Assembly: GCF_030551255.1 (NCBI RefSeq)
Contig: NZ_CP130630.1
Location: forward strand, 868,001 to 932,000
Source: Streptomyces sp. NL15-2K
Lineage (GTDB): Bacteria; Actinomycetota; Actinomycetes; Streptomycetales; Streptomycetaceae
Direction: 5' to 3'
DNA length: 64,000 nt
The translations under genes were made by a program, and so were the position numbers. Shown in pieces: positions 51,585 through 60,530 of this stretch (positions are counted from its first letter, which is position 1; each line of letters opens with the position of its first letter). The notes beneath the pieces are model-generated. The model did not search any database. It was not told where the DNA came from and saw nothing but the letters and a program-made list of their open reading frames with translations.

Positions 51585-52559
51585 ATGAAGGCAGTGGTCC
51601 AGGACCGGTACGGCACGACGGACGCGCTGGAGCTCAGGGAGGTCGATCAGCCGGTGCCCGCGGCCCGCGAGGTGCTGGTGCGGGTGCACGCGGCCGCGGT
51701 CAACGCGTACGACTGGCACCTCATGCACGGCGATCCCAAGATCGCACGCCTGGTGCTCGGGCTCCGCGCGCCGAAGGCGCGGATCCGGGGCAGGGACTTC
51801 GCGGGCCGGGTGGAGGCGGTCGGCAGCGAGGTGACAGGGCTCCATCCGGGCGACGAGGTGTTCGGCGAGGCCGACGGGGCGTTCGCGGAGTTCGTGTGCG
51901 CCCAGGACAGCGCGGTGGACCTGAAACCGGCGGGCTTCACGTTCGAACAGGCCGCCGCGATGCCTCTGGCCGCGAACACGGCCCTCATCGGTCTGCGGGA
52001 CGTGGCCGGGGTGCGGGCGGGTCAGACGGTCCTGGTGAACGGGGCCTCGGGCGGGGTCGGTCCGTTCGCCGTGCAGATCGCCAAGGCGTACGGCGCGGAG
52101 GTGACCGGCGTGTGCCGGACGAGGAACGTGGAGCTCGTCCGATCGCTCGGCGCGGACCACGTCGTCGACTACACCCAGGAGGACTTCACGCGCGGCGGGC
52201 GCCGGTACGACGTCGTGCTGGACCTGGTGGGCAATCGCTCGCTGGGCGAGTTCCGGCGCGCACTGACTCCGACCGGGACGCTCGTGCTGTCCGGCGGGGG
52301 CGTGTACGAGGGCGGCAGCGTCCTCGGCCCCATGTCGCTGTTCTTCAAGCGCCGCCTGGTGTCCCCTTTCGTCCGCCAGCGGCTGCTCGAACTCCCGGCG
52401 AAGCCCAGCAAGGAGAACCTCGCGGCGCTCCGGGAGCTCGCCGAGTCCGGGAAGGTCACCCCGGTCATCGAACGGACGTATCCCCTCAGCGAGGCGGCCG
52501 AGGCCATCCGGCACCTGGAGCAGGAGCACGCACGCGCGAAGATCGTCGTCACCGTGTGA
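51585..52559 (+). CDS. NAD(P)-dependent alcohol dehydrogenase/quinone oxidoreductase (MDR)
   Basis: A 324-residue zinc-independent medium-chain reductase. The N-terminal GroES-like domain (RIRGRDFAGRVEAVGSEVTGLHPGDEVFGE) is followed by the Rossmann domain with NGASGGVGPFAVQIAKAYGAEVTGVC and LGADHVVDYTQEDFT. It resembles quinone oxidoreductase-like proteins that reduce enones or quinones with NADPH. The ATG at 51585 follows AAGGGGGG. A TTACGC-type -10 box lies about 25 bp upstream. It converges on the cupin gene. Confidence 0.88.
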   Translation: MKAVVQDRYGTTDALELREVDQPVPAAREVLVRVHAAAVNAYDWHLMHGDPKIARLVLGLRAPKARIRGRDFAGRVEAVGSEVTGLHPGDEVFGEADGAFAEFVCAQDSAVDLKPAGFTFEQAAAMPLAANTALIGLRDVAGVRAGQTVLVNGASGGVGPFAVQIAKAYGAEVTGVCRTRNVELVRSLGADHVVDYTQEDFTRGGRRYDVVLDLVGNRSLGEFRRALTPTGTLVLSGGGVYEGGSVLGPMSLFFKRRLVSPFVRQRLLELPAKPSKENLAALRELAESGKVTPVIERTYPLSEAAEAIRHLEQEHARAKIVVTV

Positions 52560-52580
52560 GGCGCACGCCTTCGAGCGGGA

Positions 52581-52940
52581 TCAGTCCGACTTCGCGTACT
52601 CCTTCGCCATGGCTCCCGCGAAGTCGTACGCGACGACCTGTTCGTCACCCACGACCCAGGCGTCGTGCCCCGGCGGGCACACGAAGACGTCACCGGGACC
52701 CAGCTCACCCTCGGCGCCGTCGTCCATGCGGATGCGCAGGCGTCCCTGGACGATGTAGCCGTTGTGGTGGATCTGGCAGCTGTCCGTGCCCGCTATCGGT
52801 GCCACGGACTCCGTCCAGCGCCAGCCCGGTTCGAAGGTCGCCACGGCGAAGTCCAGTCCGGTGAGGTGGACGGCTTCGAGGTGGCCCCGGGGGAAATCGC
52901 GGCGCTCGTCCGGCTTGTCGAGCGTCTTGATCTCAAGCAT
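52581..52940 (-). CDS. cupin domain-containing protein
   Basis: A 119-residue single-domain cupin. Motif 1 (CQIHHNGYIVQGRLRIRMDDG) supplies His ligands, and motif 2 is GPGDVFVCPPGHDAWVVGDE. The fold and metal ligands fit a small-molecule binding protein or dioxygenase-like enzyme; function is unknown. AAGGAGAG lies upstream of the ATG. It lies 21 bp from the end of the convergent MDR gene. Confidence 0.85.
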   Translation of the reverse strand: MLEIKTLDKPDERRDFPRGHLEAVHLTGLDFAVATFEPGWRWTESVAPIAGTDSCQIHHNGYIVQGRLRIRMDDGAEGELGPGDVFVCPPGHDAWVVGDEQVVAYDFAGAMAKEYAKSD

Positions 52941-53092
52941 GACGGCTCTCCTTCCGGCCGTTGTCAGTACGGCCCGGGGCCGGTCTCCGTCGCCCGCTCA
53001 CCATGAGCGGCACCAACGGGGGCCGAGCCCCCATCACTCCATCGTCCGCCTGTCCACCCGGCGCCGCCATTCGGGTGACGGCGGTGCCGGTG

Positions 53093-54070
53093 TCAGGACG
53101 CGGGCCCGCAGAGCCGGGCGAAGCGCTCGGCGTCGACGTTCCCGCCCGAGATGATCGCGCCGACCCGGCGCGGGAGGGGGCCCGCCCGGCCGGAGAGCAG
53201 GGCGGCCAGCGGGGTGGCACCGCTGGGCTCGACGACGATCTTCAGGCGTTCGAACGCGAACCGCATCGCGTCCCGGATCTCGTCGTCGGACACCAGGGCG
53301 ATGGCGTCGACGAGCAGCCGGTTCATGGAGAAGGTCAGTTCGCCGGGGGTGTGCAGCGCCTGGCCGTCGGCGATGGTGTGCGGCACGGGGATCGCGACGC
53401 GCCGGCCCGCCTCCAGAGACCGCTTCGTGTCGTCCCCGGTCTCCGGCTCGACGCCGATCACGCGCACGCCCGCGTACAGGCCCTTGGCCGCCGTGGCGCT
53501 CCCGGCGATCAGTCCGCCGCCGCCGACCGGTGCCATCAGGGCGTCCAGCTCCCCCACCTCTTCGAGGAGTTCGAGCGCGGCCGTGCCCTGCCCGGCGATC
53601 ACGTGCGGGTGCTCGTACGGCGGGATCAGCGCCAGGCCCCGTTCGGCGGCCAGGGCCTCGGCGATGGCCATTCGGTCGCCGCTGTAGCGGTCGTACGACA
53701 CGATCTCGGCGCCGTAGCCCGCGGTGGCGTCCCGCTTGAAGGGCGGGGCGTCCTCGGGCATGACGATCACCGCGGTCGTGCCCAGTTCCCGCGCGGCCAG
53801 GGCGACGGCCTGGGCGTGGTTCCCGGAGGAGTAGGCGGCGATGCCCCGGGCCAGCTGCTCGGGAGTGAGCCGGGAAGCCGCGTTGTAGGCGCCGCGGAAC
53901 TTGAAGGCCCCCACACGCTGGAAGTTCTCGCACTTGAGGTGGACCTCGGCGCCGACGAGCGCGTCCAGCGTGCGCGAGCGCAGCACCGGCGTGCGGTGTG
54001 CGACGCCCTTGAGCCGGGCGGCCGCGTCACGGATGTCGTCGAGGGTGACCGGCGGGGTGGTGGTCGTCAC
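53093..54070 (-). CDS. PLP-dependent serine/threonine dehydratase family protein
   Basis: A 325-residue fold-type II PLP enzyme. FKFRGAYNA (Lys about residue 55 binds PLP), SSGNHAQAVALAA (phosphate and substrate loop) and VGGGGLIAG (PLP phosphate loop) are intact. No C-terminal ACT domain is present, so it is the catabolic or racemase-like form (threonine dehydratase, serine racemase or 3-hydroxyaspartate dehydratase). The GTG start overlaps the stop of the PAS-HTH regulator gene, coupling it to that regulator and suggesting an amino-acid catabolic role. Confidence 0.88.
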   Translation of the reverse strand: MTTTTPPVTLDDIRDAAARLKGVAHRTPVLRSRTLDALVGAEVHLKCENFQRVGAFKFRGAYNAASRLTPEQLARGIAAYSSGNHAQAVALAARELGTTAVIVMPEDAPPFKRDATAGYGAEIVSYDRYSGDRMAIAEALAAERGLALIPPYEHPHVIAGQGTAALELLEEVGELDALMAPVGGGGLIAGSATAAKGLYAGVRVIGVEPETGDDTKRSLEAGRRVAIPVPHTIADGQALHTPGELTFSMNRLLVDAIALVSDDEIRDAMRFAFERLKIVVEPSGATPLAALLSGRAGPLPRRVGAIISGGNVDAERFARLCGPAS

Positions 54071-54765
54071 GCGTGCCCTCCAGCGGAGTCGGAAGTCGTG
54101 TCGGTCGCGGCCCGGGCCTGGGCGAGGTAGCTGTACGCGGAGGCGCGGGAGATGCCGAGCCGGCCGGCCACCTGCTCGACCGACCGGCGCACCGCGAACA
54201 CCCCCCGCTCGTCCAGGCCGCGGAACAGCTCCAGGCGTGCCGCCCGGTCGAGGCCCGCCCAGCCCTGGTTCTGTCCCAGCTGGTGGTCGTCGAGGATGAC
54301 GTCGACGACGGAATCGATGTCGTTGCCGAAGGTGGTGACCGGCAGTTCGGCGGAGGTCCGGCCGATGCCCGCGAGCCCGCCGAGCAGGGCGTGGGCTTCG
54401 GTGACCGCGGTGACGTCCAGGTTCACGCACACCGCGCCGAACACCGCGCCGGTGGAGTCCCGCAGCACCATCGTGGACGACTTGACGGTCTTCCCGGTCC
54501 GGGTGCGCGTCACGTAGTTCAGCTCGTCGCCCGCCTCCTCGCCCCGGGCGACGATCCGCATGCCGATCTCGCTCATGGCACCGCCCACGGCACGACCCGT
54601 CACCGAACCGGCGAGGGCGACCACCGACTCCTCCGGCCGTCGGTAGTCATGGAGGACCACCTCGCACATCGGGCCGAAGGTCGCCGCGATCCCGTCGACG
54701 ACGGGCGTCAGCGCGGCGATGATCGCGTCGCGCTCGGCCTCCACGCTCGCTTCGTCCACCGGCAC
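54067..54765 (-). CDS. YheO-like PAS/HTH transcriptional regulator
   Basis: A 232-residue regulator. Residues 15-125 are a YheO-like PAS domain (AATFGPMCEVVLHDYRRPEESVVALAGSVTGRAVG, FGAVCVNLDVTAV). Residues 175-220 form an HTH_22 domain (RLELFRGLDERGVFAVRRSVEQVAGRLGISRASAYSYL). This is the layout of DauR, the repressor of D-arginine catabolism in Pseudomonas. It is the first gene of a two-gene unit with the dehydratase. GTG start with GGAGGCGG upstream. Confidence 0.85.
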   Translation of the reverse strand: MPVDEASVEAERDAIIAALTPVVDGIAATFGPMCEVVLHDYRRPEESVVALAGSVTGRAVGGAMSEIGMRIVARGEEAGDELNYVTRTRTGKTVKSSTMVLRDSTGAVFGAVCVNLDVTAVTEAHALLGGLAGIGRTSAELPVTTFGNDIDSVVDVILDDHQLGQNQGWAGLDRAARLELFRGLDERGVFAVRRSVEQVAGRLGISRASAYSYLAQARAATDTTSDSAGGHA

Positions 54766-54866
54766 ACCCCCGCCTCCCTGCCACTGCCCGGATCCTTAGA
54801 CTACAGGTCCAGGTGCTGGACGAACAGTCCAACATCGGCCTTTCCCCGCCACCCTTGTCCGGGATC

Positions 54867-54901
54867 TTGACGACAGTGATGTTACCGGTAACATCACTGT
54901 C
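54867..54901 (+). promoter_or_regulatory. promoter with 30-bp perfect palindromic operator
   Basis: TTGACG (54867-54872) and TAACAT (54889-54894) form a promoter with a 16-bp spacer. The sequence from 54872 to 54901, centred on GTTACC-GGTAAC, is a perfect 30-bp palindrome covering the spacer, the -10 box and the start region. The central CG and the ATGTTACC/GGTAACAT arms fit LacI/GntR(gnt)-type operators. The LacI gene at 60531 closes the same operon and is the likely repressor. A position over the promoter predicts tight repression. Confidence 0.8.
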
Positions 54902-54926
54902 CGTCGGAGCGATTGAGAGGTGTGCT

Positions 54927-56126
54927 GTGCCGGGGGAAAAGCGCGTCGTCGACACCAGGCCCATGGCTTCCGCACCGCCGGACGCCCCGGTCTTCAGCCC
55001 CGCCGCCGTGGTCGCCTCCTGCGTGGGCTTCGTCCTCATCGGCGCCCTCCAGGCCCTGTACGGCCCGGCCATCCCCGCCTTCCGCGAGGAGTTCGGGCTG
55101 ACGCCCTCGGGCGCCGGGCTGGGGCTGAGCGCCCACTTCGTCGGCGGCGTGGCCGGGGTGCTGCTGTTCGACCGGCTCTACGGCCGGATCGGCAACCGGC
55201 AGATCCTCGGCGCCTCGTACCTGCTGATGGCCGTCGGCGCGGCGGGCTTCGCGCTGGCGCCGAACTGGCCCACCGCACTGGCCATGGCCCTCCTCGCCGG
55301 GCTCGGCTTCGGCGGCATCGACTACGGCCTCAACCAGCTGTTCGCCGTCGGCTTCGGCCACCGCTCGACCGCGATGCTGAACATCCTCAACGCGCACTTC
55401 GGCATCGGCGCGATCCTGGGTCCGGCACTGATCGGCGCGGTCGGCTCCGAGCACTACCCGGCGGTCTTCCTCGGTTTCGCGCTCGCCAACCTGCCGCTGC
55501 TGCTGTGCCTGCGGGGTGTACGCGACCGCGCGCCGGGGCCGCAGTCCGGCCCCGAGACCGACGGCGGGCGGGTCCTCGGCCGCAGCCTGGGCTCCGTACT
55601 CGCGATGTTCGTCGCGCTCTACGTCCTGCACGTCGGCATCGAGGCGGGCGTCGGCGGCTGGGAGCCCACGCATCTGGAGACCGTCGGTTACGGCGCCGGG
55701 GTCGCCGCGACCGCCACCTCCGTCTACTGGCTGATGATGACCGTCGGCCGGTTCCTGGTCGCCCCGATCGCCCTGCGCTTCTCCGCCCAGGCCATCATCA
55801 CGGCCTCGTGCGCCGGTATGACGGTCTGTCTGCTGCTCGCCGCGATACCGGCCCTGGCCCCGTACGCGTACGCCGGTGTGGGGCTGTTCATCGCCCCGAT
55901 CTTCCCCACCGGCCTGCCCTGGCTGCACCGCGCCGCCCCGCGTGCCCGGCGGGCGGGAGCCCTGGTCATCGCCGCGTCCATGGTCGGCGGCGTCGCCGCG
56001 GGACCGGCGCTCGGCAAGGCCATCGAAGAGGCCGGCATCCGCGCGGTCCCGCTCCTGCTGTGCGGCGTCTCGGCGTTGTGCCTGGCCGCGACGCTCTGGC
56101 TGATCCGCAATACCCGAACCCGCTGA
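54927..56126 (+). CDS. MFS transporter, probable galactoside/sugar permease
   Basis: A 399-residue major facilitator protein with 12 predicted helices in two halves. The loop 2-3 motif appears as FDRLYGRIGNRQ and the helix-4 region is GLGFGGIDYGLNQLF. It resembles the FucP/YcaD-like or general sugar MFS branch more than drug efflux pumps. First gene of the GH35 operon, so a galactoside or oligosaccharide is a likely substrate. The GTG start follows GAGAGG by 6 nt; an internal ATG at 54963 is an alternative. It lies 26 bp after the palindromic operator. Confidence 0.82.
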   Translation: MPGEKRVVDTRPMASAPPDAPVFSPAAVVASCVGFVLIGALQALYGPAIPAFREEFGLTPSGAGLGLSAHFVGGVAGVLLFDRLYGRIGNRQILGASYLLMAVGAAGFALAPNWPTALAMALLAGLGFGGIDYGLNQLFAVGFGHRSTAMLNILNAHFGIGAILGPALIGAVGSEHYPAVFLGFALANLPLLLCLRGVRDRAPGPQSGPETDGGRVLGRSLGSVLAMFVALYVLHVGIEAGVGGWEPTHLETVGYGAGVAATATSVYWLMMTVGRFLVAPIALRFSAQAIITASCAGMTVCLLLAAIPALAPYAYAGVGLFIAPIFPTGLPWLHRAAPRARRAGALVIAASMVGGVAAGPALGKAIEEAGIRAVPLLLCGVSALCLAATLWLIRNTRTR

Positions 56127-56235
56127 GCCCGCTGAACCCACGCCCCGGCCGAACCGATGAACCCCGCGCCCCGGCCGAACCCGCCCAACCCTCTGGACCA
56201 AGGCCCCGCATTCCGAACTCGAAGGGAAGCTCCGC

Positions 56236-57996
56236 ATGCCCGCTCTGACCACGTCGTCCGACGGTTTCCTCCTGCACGGCGAGCCGTTCCGGATCATCTC
56301 CGGGGCACTGCACTACTTCCGCGTCCACCCGGACCAGTGGACCGACCGGCTGCGCAAGGCGCGGCTGATGGGGCTCAACACCGTCGAGATGTACCTGCCG
56401 TGGAACCTGCACGAGCCCGAACCCGGCACGCTCGTCCTCGACGGCATGCTCGACCTGCCCCGCTTCCTGAGCCTGGCGCAGGCGGAGGGCCTGCACGTCC
56501 TGCTGCGCCCCGGGCCGTACATCTGCGCCGAATGGGACGACGGCGGGCTGCCCGCGTGGCTCCTCTCGGACCCCGGCATCCGGCTGCGCACCAGCGACCC
56601 GCGCTTCACCGAGGCCTTCGACCGCTACCTCGACCAGCTGCTGCCCCCGCTGCTGCCGCACCTCGCCGCGAACGGCGGACCGGTGATCGCCGTACAGGTG
56701 GAGAACGAGTACGGGGCCTACGGCGACGACACCGCGTACCTCAAGCATGTCGAACAGGCCCTGCGCTCCCGCGGTGTCGACGAGTTGCTGTTCACCTGCG
56801 ACCAGGCCAACGCCCAGCACCTGGCCGCCGGCAGCCTGCCCGGCACGGTCGCCACCGGCACCTTCGGCAGCCGGGTCGAGGAACATCTGGCCGCGCTGCG
56901 CGCCCACCGGCCCGAGGGCCCGCTGATGTGCGCGGAGTTCTGGATCGGCTGGTTCGACCACTGGGGCGGGCCCCACCATGTGCGGTCGGCCGAGGACGCG
57001 GCGGCCGACCTGGACCGGCTGTTGTCCGCGGGGGCCTCCGTCAACATCTACATGTTCCACGGCGGCACCAACTTCGGCTTCACCAACGGTGCCAACCACA
57101 AGCACGCCTACGAGCCGACCGTGACGTCGTACGACTACGACGCCCCGCTCACCGAATGCGGCGACCCGGGCCCCAAGTACCACGCGTTCCGCGAGGTCAT
57201 CGCCCGGCACGCGTCCGTCCCCGAGGAGCCGGCTCCCGCGCCGGGCCCCAAACTCCCGCCCACCGCTGTCGAGTTGGACCGCCGGGCGCCGCTGCTGCCG
57301 TATCTCCGCACCCTGGACGGAGCGGTGCGCACCCAGGACCCGGTGACGATGAACGAGCTCGGGGCGCACTCCGGGTACGTCCTCTACCGCACCACCGTTC
57401 CCGCCTCCGGCGACGGTCTGCTGCACTTCGCGGGCGGCGTCGGCGACCGCGCCCAGGTCTTCGTGGACGGTGCCTCCGTCGGCGTACTGGAACGCAAGCG
57501 CCACGACGAGACGCTGCCCGTGCGGGTGCCGAAGCCCGGTGCCGTCCTCGAGGTCCTGGTCGAGAACCAGGGCGGGGTCAACTACGGGCCGCGCATCGGG
57601 GCGCCGAAGGGACTGCTCGGCCCGGTGTCCTTCCAGGGCGCCGCCCTGCACGACTGGGAGTGCCGGCCCCTCCCGCTGGGCGACCTGGGCGCGGTGCCGT
57701 TCGTGCCGTCCGACGCGGACGCGGACGCCGTGCCCGCCTTCCACCACGGGACGTTCGAGGTGGACACCCCGGCCGACACGTTCCTCGCCCTGCCCGGCTG
57801 GACCAAGGGCCAGGCGTGGGTCAACGGCTTCCATCTCGGCCGCTACTGGAACCGCGGCCCGCAGCACACGCTGTACGTCCCCGGCCCGGTGCTGCGCCCC
57901 GGCACCAACGAGCTCGTCGTGCTGGAGCTGCACGCCACGACCGGCACCCGCGCGCAGCTCACCGACACCCCCGACCTCGGACCGGAGAACGACTGA
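56236..57996 (+). CDS. beta-galactosidase (GH35)
   Basis: A 586-residue glycoside hydrolase of family 35 without a signal peptide, hence cytoplasmic. The TIM barrel starts at FLLHGEPFRIISGALHYFR; the acid/base Glu is about residue 158 in VENEYGAYG and the nucleophile about 234 in CAEFWIGWFDHWG. Two beta domains follow (from about 340 and 500), including QVFVDGASVGVLE and WVNGFHLGRYWNRGPQ. It should hydrolyse imported beta-galactosides. Good ribosome site GAAGGGAAG before the ATG; 109 bp after the MFS gene. Confidence 0.92.
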   Translation: MPALTTSSDGFLLHGEPFRIISGALHYFRVHPDQWTDRLRKARLMGLNTVEMYLPWNLHEPEPGTLVLDGMLDLPRFLSLAQAEGLHVLLRPGPYICAEWDDGGLPAWLLSDPGIRLRTSDPRFTEAFDRYLDQLLPPLLPHLAANGGPVIAVQVENEYGAYGDDTAYLKHVEQALRSRGVDELLFTCDQANAQHLAAGSLPGTVATGTFGSRVEEHLAALRAHRPEGPLMCAEFWIGWFDHWGGPHHVRSAEDAAADLDRLLSAGASVNIYMFHGGTNFGFTNGANHKHAYEPTVTSYDYDAPLTECGDPGPKYHAFREVIARHASVPEEPAPAPGPKLPPTAVELDRRAPLLPYLRTLDGAVRTQDPVTMNELGAHSGYVLYRTTVPASGDGLLHFAGGVGDRAQVFVDGASVGVLERKRHDETLPVRVPKPGAVLEVLVENQGGVNYGPRIGAPKGLLGPVSFQGAALHDWECRPLPLGDLGAVPFVPSDADADAVPAFHHGTFEVDTPADTFLALPGWTKGQAWVNGFHLGRYWNRGPQHTLYVPGPVLRPGTNELVVLELHATTGTRAQLTDTPDLGPEND

Positions 57997-60407
57997 TGGC
58001 CCACCCGCACCACCTGCGCGTCCCCTCCCCCGCCGGTCCCCCGCTCACCGGGCATCTGCCCTTCGCCGACGCGCCCGGGGTGCCCGATCCCATCGAGGTC
58101 ACCAGCCGTTGGCTCACGCGCGGCGGCCGTCCCTGGTTCCCGGTCTCCGGCGAGTTCCACTACTCCCGCTACCCGGCCGCGGAGTGGGAGGAGGAGCTGC
58201 TGAAGATGAAGGCGGGCGGGGTGAGCGCCGTCGCCAGCTACATCATCTGGATCCACCACGAGGAGATCGAGGGCCGTGTCCGCTTCGACGGCGACCGCGA
58301 CCTGCGCGGCTTCGCCGAGCTGTGTGCCCGGCACGGCCTGGACTTCATCCCGCGCATCGGTCCCTGGTCCCACGCGGAGGTCCGGGGCGGCGGCCTGCCC
58401 GACTGGCTGCTGGCCCGCGACTGCACCCCGCGCACCGACGACCCGGCCTATCTGGAGCCCGTGCGTGCCTGGTTCGCGGCCATCGCCGAGCAGTTGCACG
58501 GCCTGGACCGGGCCCACGGCGGCCCGATCGTGGCGATCCAGATCGAGAACGAGCTCTACGACCAGCCCGGCCACCTCCTCACCCTCAAGCGGATGGCCCA
58601 GGAGGCCGGGCTGAGCGCCCCGCTGTGGACGTCGACCGCCTGGGGCGGGGTCCGGCTCCCGCCGGACGAGTTGCTTCCGCTGTACGGCGGCTACACCGAG
58701 ACCTTCTGGACCGAGGCCGACGGCGGCTGGCCCGACACCTGCCGCAAGCACTTCTTCTTCACCCACCAGCGCGACGACGAGGGCATCGGCGCCGACCTCA
58801 GGCCGACGACCGTGCGCGGCGGCACCCCGGACGCCTACGCCGGCCGTTTCCCGTGGGCCACCTGCGAGTTGGGCGGCGGCATGGCGGTGTCGTACCACCG
58901 CCGGCCGCGCGTCGACGCCGACGACATCGGCGCGCTCGGCCTCACCAAGATCGGCTGCGGCTCGGTCTGGCAGGGCTTCTACATGTTCCACGGCGGCACG
59001 AACCCGACCGGGGAGCTCACCACCCTGCAGGAGTCCCACGCCACCGGCTATCCCAACGACCTGCCGGTCCTGACGTACGACTTCCAGGCGCCGCTCGGCG
59101 AGTACGGCCAGTACCGGCGGACGTACCACGAACTGCGGCTCCAGCACCTGCTGCTGGCCGACTTCGGCGACCGCATCGCACCCATGGAGTCCGTGCTGCC
59201 GGAGCGCCGGCCGAGCGGGCAGGACGACCGCGACACCCTGCGGTGGGCCGTGCGCACCGACGGCGCCTCGGGCTTCCTGTTCGTCAACAACCACCAGCCG
59301 CACGAGCCGCTGCCCGACCATCCCGAGACGTCGTTCACCGTCGAATTCCCCGGTGACGGAGGCTCCTTGACCCTGCCGACCCTCCCCGTCACCGTGCCCC
59401 GCGGCGCCTACTTCTGCTGGCCGCTGCGGCTCGACGTGGCGGGTCTGCGGCTGGAGTGGGCCACCGCCCAGCCGGTGTGCACGGTCGACGTGGACGGCCG
59501 TACGGTCCTGGTGCTGGCCGCGACCGAGGGCATCGACCCCGAACTGGCCCTGGACGCTTCGACGGTGACGTCGGTCAGCACGCCGTCCGGGGACGTCACT
59601 CCCGTCGGCGGCCGGGTGCTGGTCAGCGGACTGCGACCCGGTACCGACGCGCTGGTCGAGGTGGAGACGGCGGACGGCGGCCGGGTCGGTCTGCTGGTCC
59701 TGGACGCGGCGACGGCACGCACCGCCTACCGGGGTGTGGCCTGGGGCGCCGAGCGGCTGGTGCTGTGCGAGGCGGGTGTCGTCTTCGACCCGTCCGGCCG
59801 GGAGGAGGTACGGCTGCACGGCTCGGACGCGCCGGTGTCGTTCGCGGTGCTGCCCGCGCCGGAGCAGGCGCCGGTGGTGGACGGGGCGGCGGTGAGCGCG
59901 GCGGCGGACGGGATGTTCACCCGGTACGCGGTCGAGGTCGACACAGATGCCGGTGCCGGTGCCGGTGCCGGTGACACCTCAGTGCCGGTCACCCTGGTAC
60001 GGCCCGCCGGGCCCGCCCCCGACACCGCCACCGGCGTGCTGGACCGGGCGAGCGCGCCCGCGGACAAGCACTTCGACACCGTGGCCGCCGAGTACCGCGT
60101 CGACGTCCCGGACGACCTGCCGCCGGGGACGATCCTGCGCCTGCACTGGAGCGGGGACGTGGGGCGGGCGTACGTGGGCGACACGCTCGTCGCCGACCAG
60201 TACTTCTCCGGGCTCGCCTGGGACATCGGCGTCGACCGGCTGCCCGCCGACACCCTGCGCGCCGAGGGCCTGCGGCTGCGGGTGCTGCCGCTGCACCCTG
60301 ACGCGCCCGTGTACGTGCCCCGGGAAGCGGCCGGTGCCGCAGAGAGCGTCGCCATCACGCACGCCGAGTGGATCACCCGCCGCCGCTGGTCCGTCCGGGC
60401 CGGCTGA
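57996..60407 (+). CDS. GH35-like beta-galactosidase (large form)
   Basis: An 803-residue relative of GH35 without a signal peptide. The barrel begins PWFPVSGEFHYSRYP; the acid/base Glu is about 186 in IENELYDQPGH and the nucleophile about 291 in CELGGGMAVSYH. Two later jelly-roll domains follow, the last with HWSGDVGRAYVGDTLVADQYF. An internal GAGAGAGD tract from a 6-bp repeat (about 59950-59975) separates them. It is distinct from the preceding GH35 enzyme, so the two may act on different linkages. TGATG overlaps the previous stop by 1 nt, showing coupling. Confidence 0.85.
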   Translation: MAHPHHLRVPSPAGPPLTGHLPFADAPGVPDPIEVTSRWLTRGGRPWFPVSGEFHYSRYPAAEWEEELLKMKAGGVSAVASYIIWIHHEEIEGRVRFDGDRDLRGFAELCARHGLDFIPRIGPWSHAEVRGGGLPDWLLARDCTPRTDDPAYLEPVRAWFAAIAEQLHGLDRAHGGPIVAIQIENELYDQPGHLLTLKRMAQEAGLSAPLWTSTAWGGVRLPPDELLPLYGGYTETFWTEADGGWPDTCRKHFFFTHQRDDEGIGADLRPTTVRGGTPDAYAGRFPWATCELGGGMAVSYHRRPRVDADDIGALGLTKIGCGSVWQGFYMFHGGTNPTGELTTLQESHATGYPNDLPVLTYDFQAPLGEYGQYRRTYHELRLQHLLLADFGDRIAPMESVLPERRPSGQDDRDTLRWAVRTDGASGFLFVNNHQPHEPLPDHPETSFTVEFPGDGGSLTLPTLPVTVPRGAYFCWPLRLDVAGLRLEWATAQPVCTVDVDGRTVLVLAATEGIDPELALDASTVTSVSTPSGDVTPVGGRVLVSGLRPGTDALVEVETADGGRVGLLVLDAATARTAYRGVAWGAERLVLCEAGVVFDPSGREEVRLHGSDAPVSFAVLPAPEQAPVVDGAAVSAAADGMFTRYAVEVDTDAGAGAGAGDTSVPVTLVRPAGPAPDTATGVLDRASAPADKHFDTVAAEYRVDVPDDLPPGTILRLHWSGDVGRAYVGDTLVADQYFSGLAWDIGVDRLPADTLRAEGLRLRVLPLHPDAPVYVPREAAGAAESVAITHAEWITRRRWSVRAG

Positions 60408-60424
60408 GACGCCGTCCCACGCGT

Positions 60425-60461
60425 GGTCCCGAGGGCTCGGCTCCCCCGAGTCCTCGGGACC
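60425..60461 (+). terminator. strong hairpin between GH35 and lacI genes
   Basis: Two 16-nt arms, GGTCCCGAGGGCTCGG and CCGAGTCCTCGGGACC, pair with one G-T mismatch around a CTCCC loop. It lies 18 bp after the GH35 stop and should terminate or attenuate the operon before the LacI gene. A TATGCT -10 box just downstream (60470-60475) may give the regulator its own promoter. Confidence 0.7.
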
Positions 60462-60530
60462 GTCCCGCCTATGCTGTGGTCCTGCCGGGCGGGACCAGGC
60501 CGCCGTAACGACGTCGAGGAAACTGCCACC

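Noticed and set aside
56157..60407. Single 1416-aa frame covering both GH35 genes
   Set aside because: Only its last 803 residues are real; the first part is out of frame with the first GH35 gene, which is complete.
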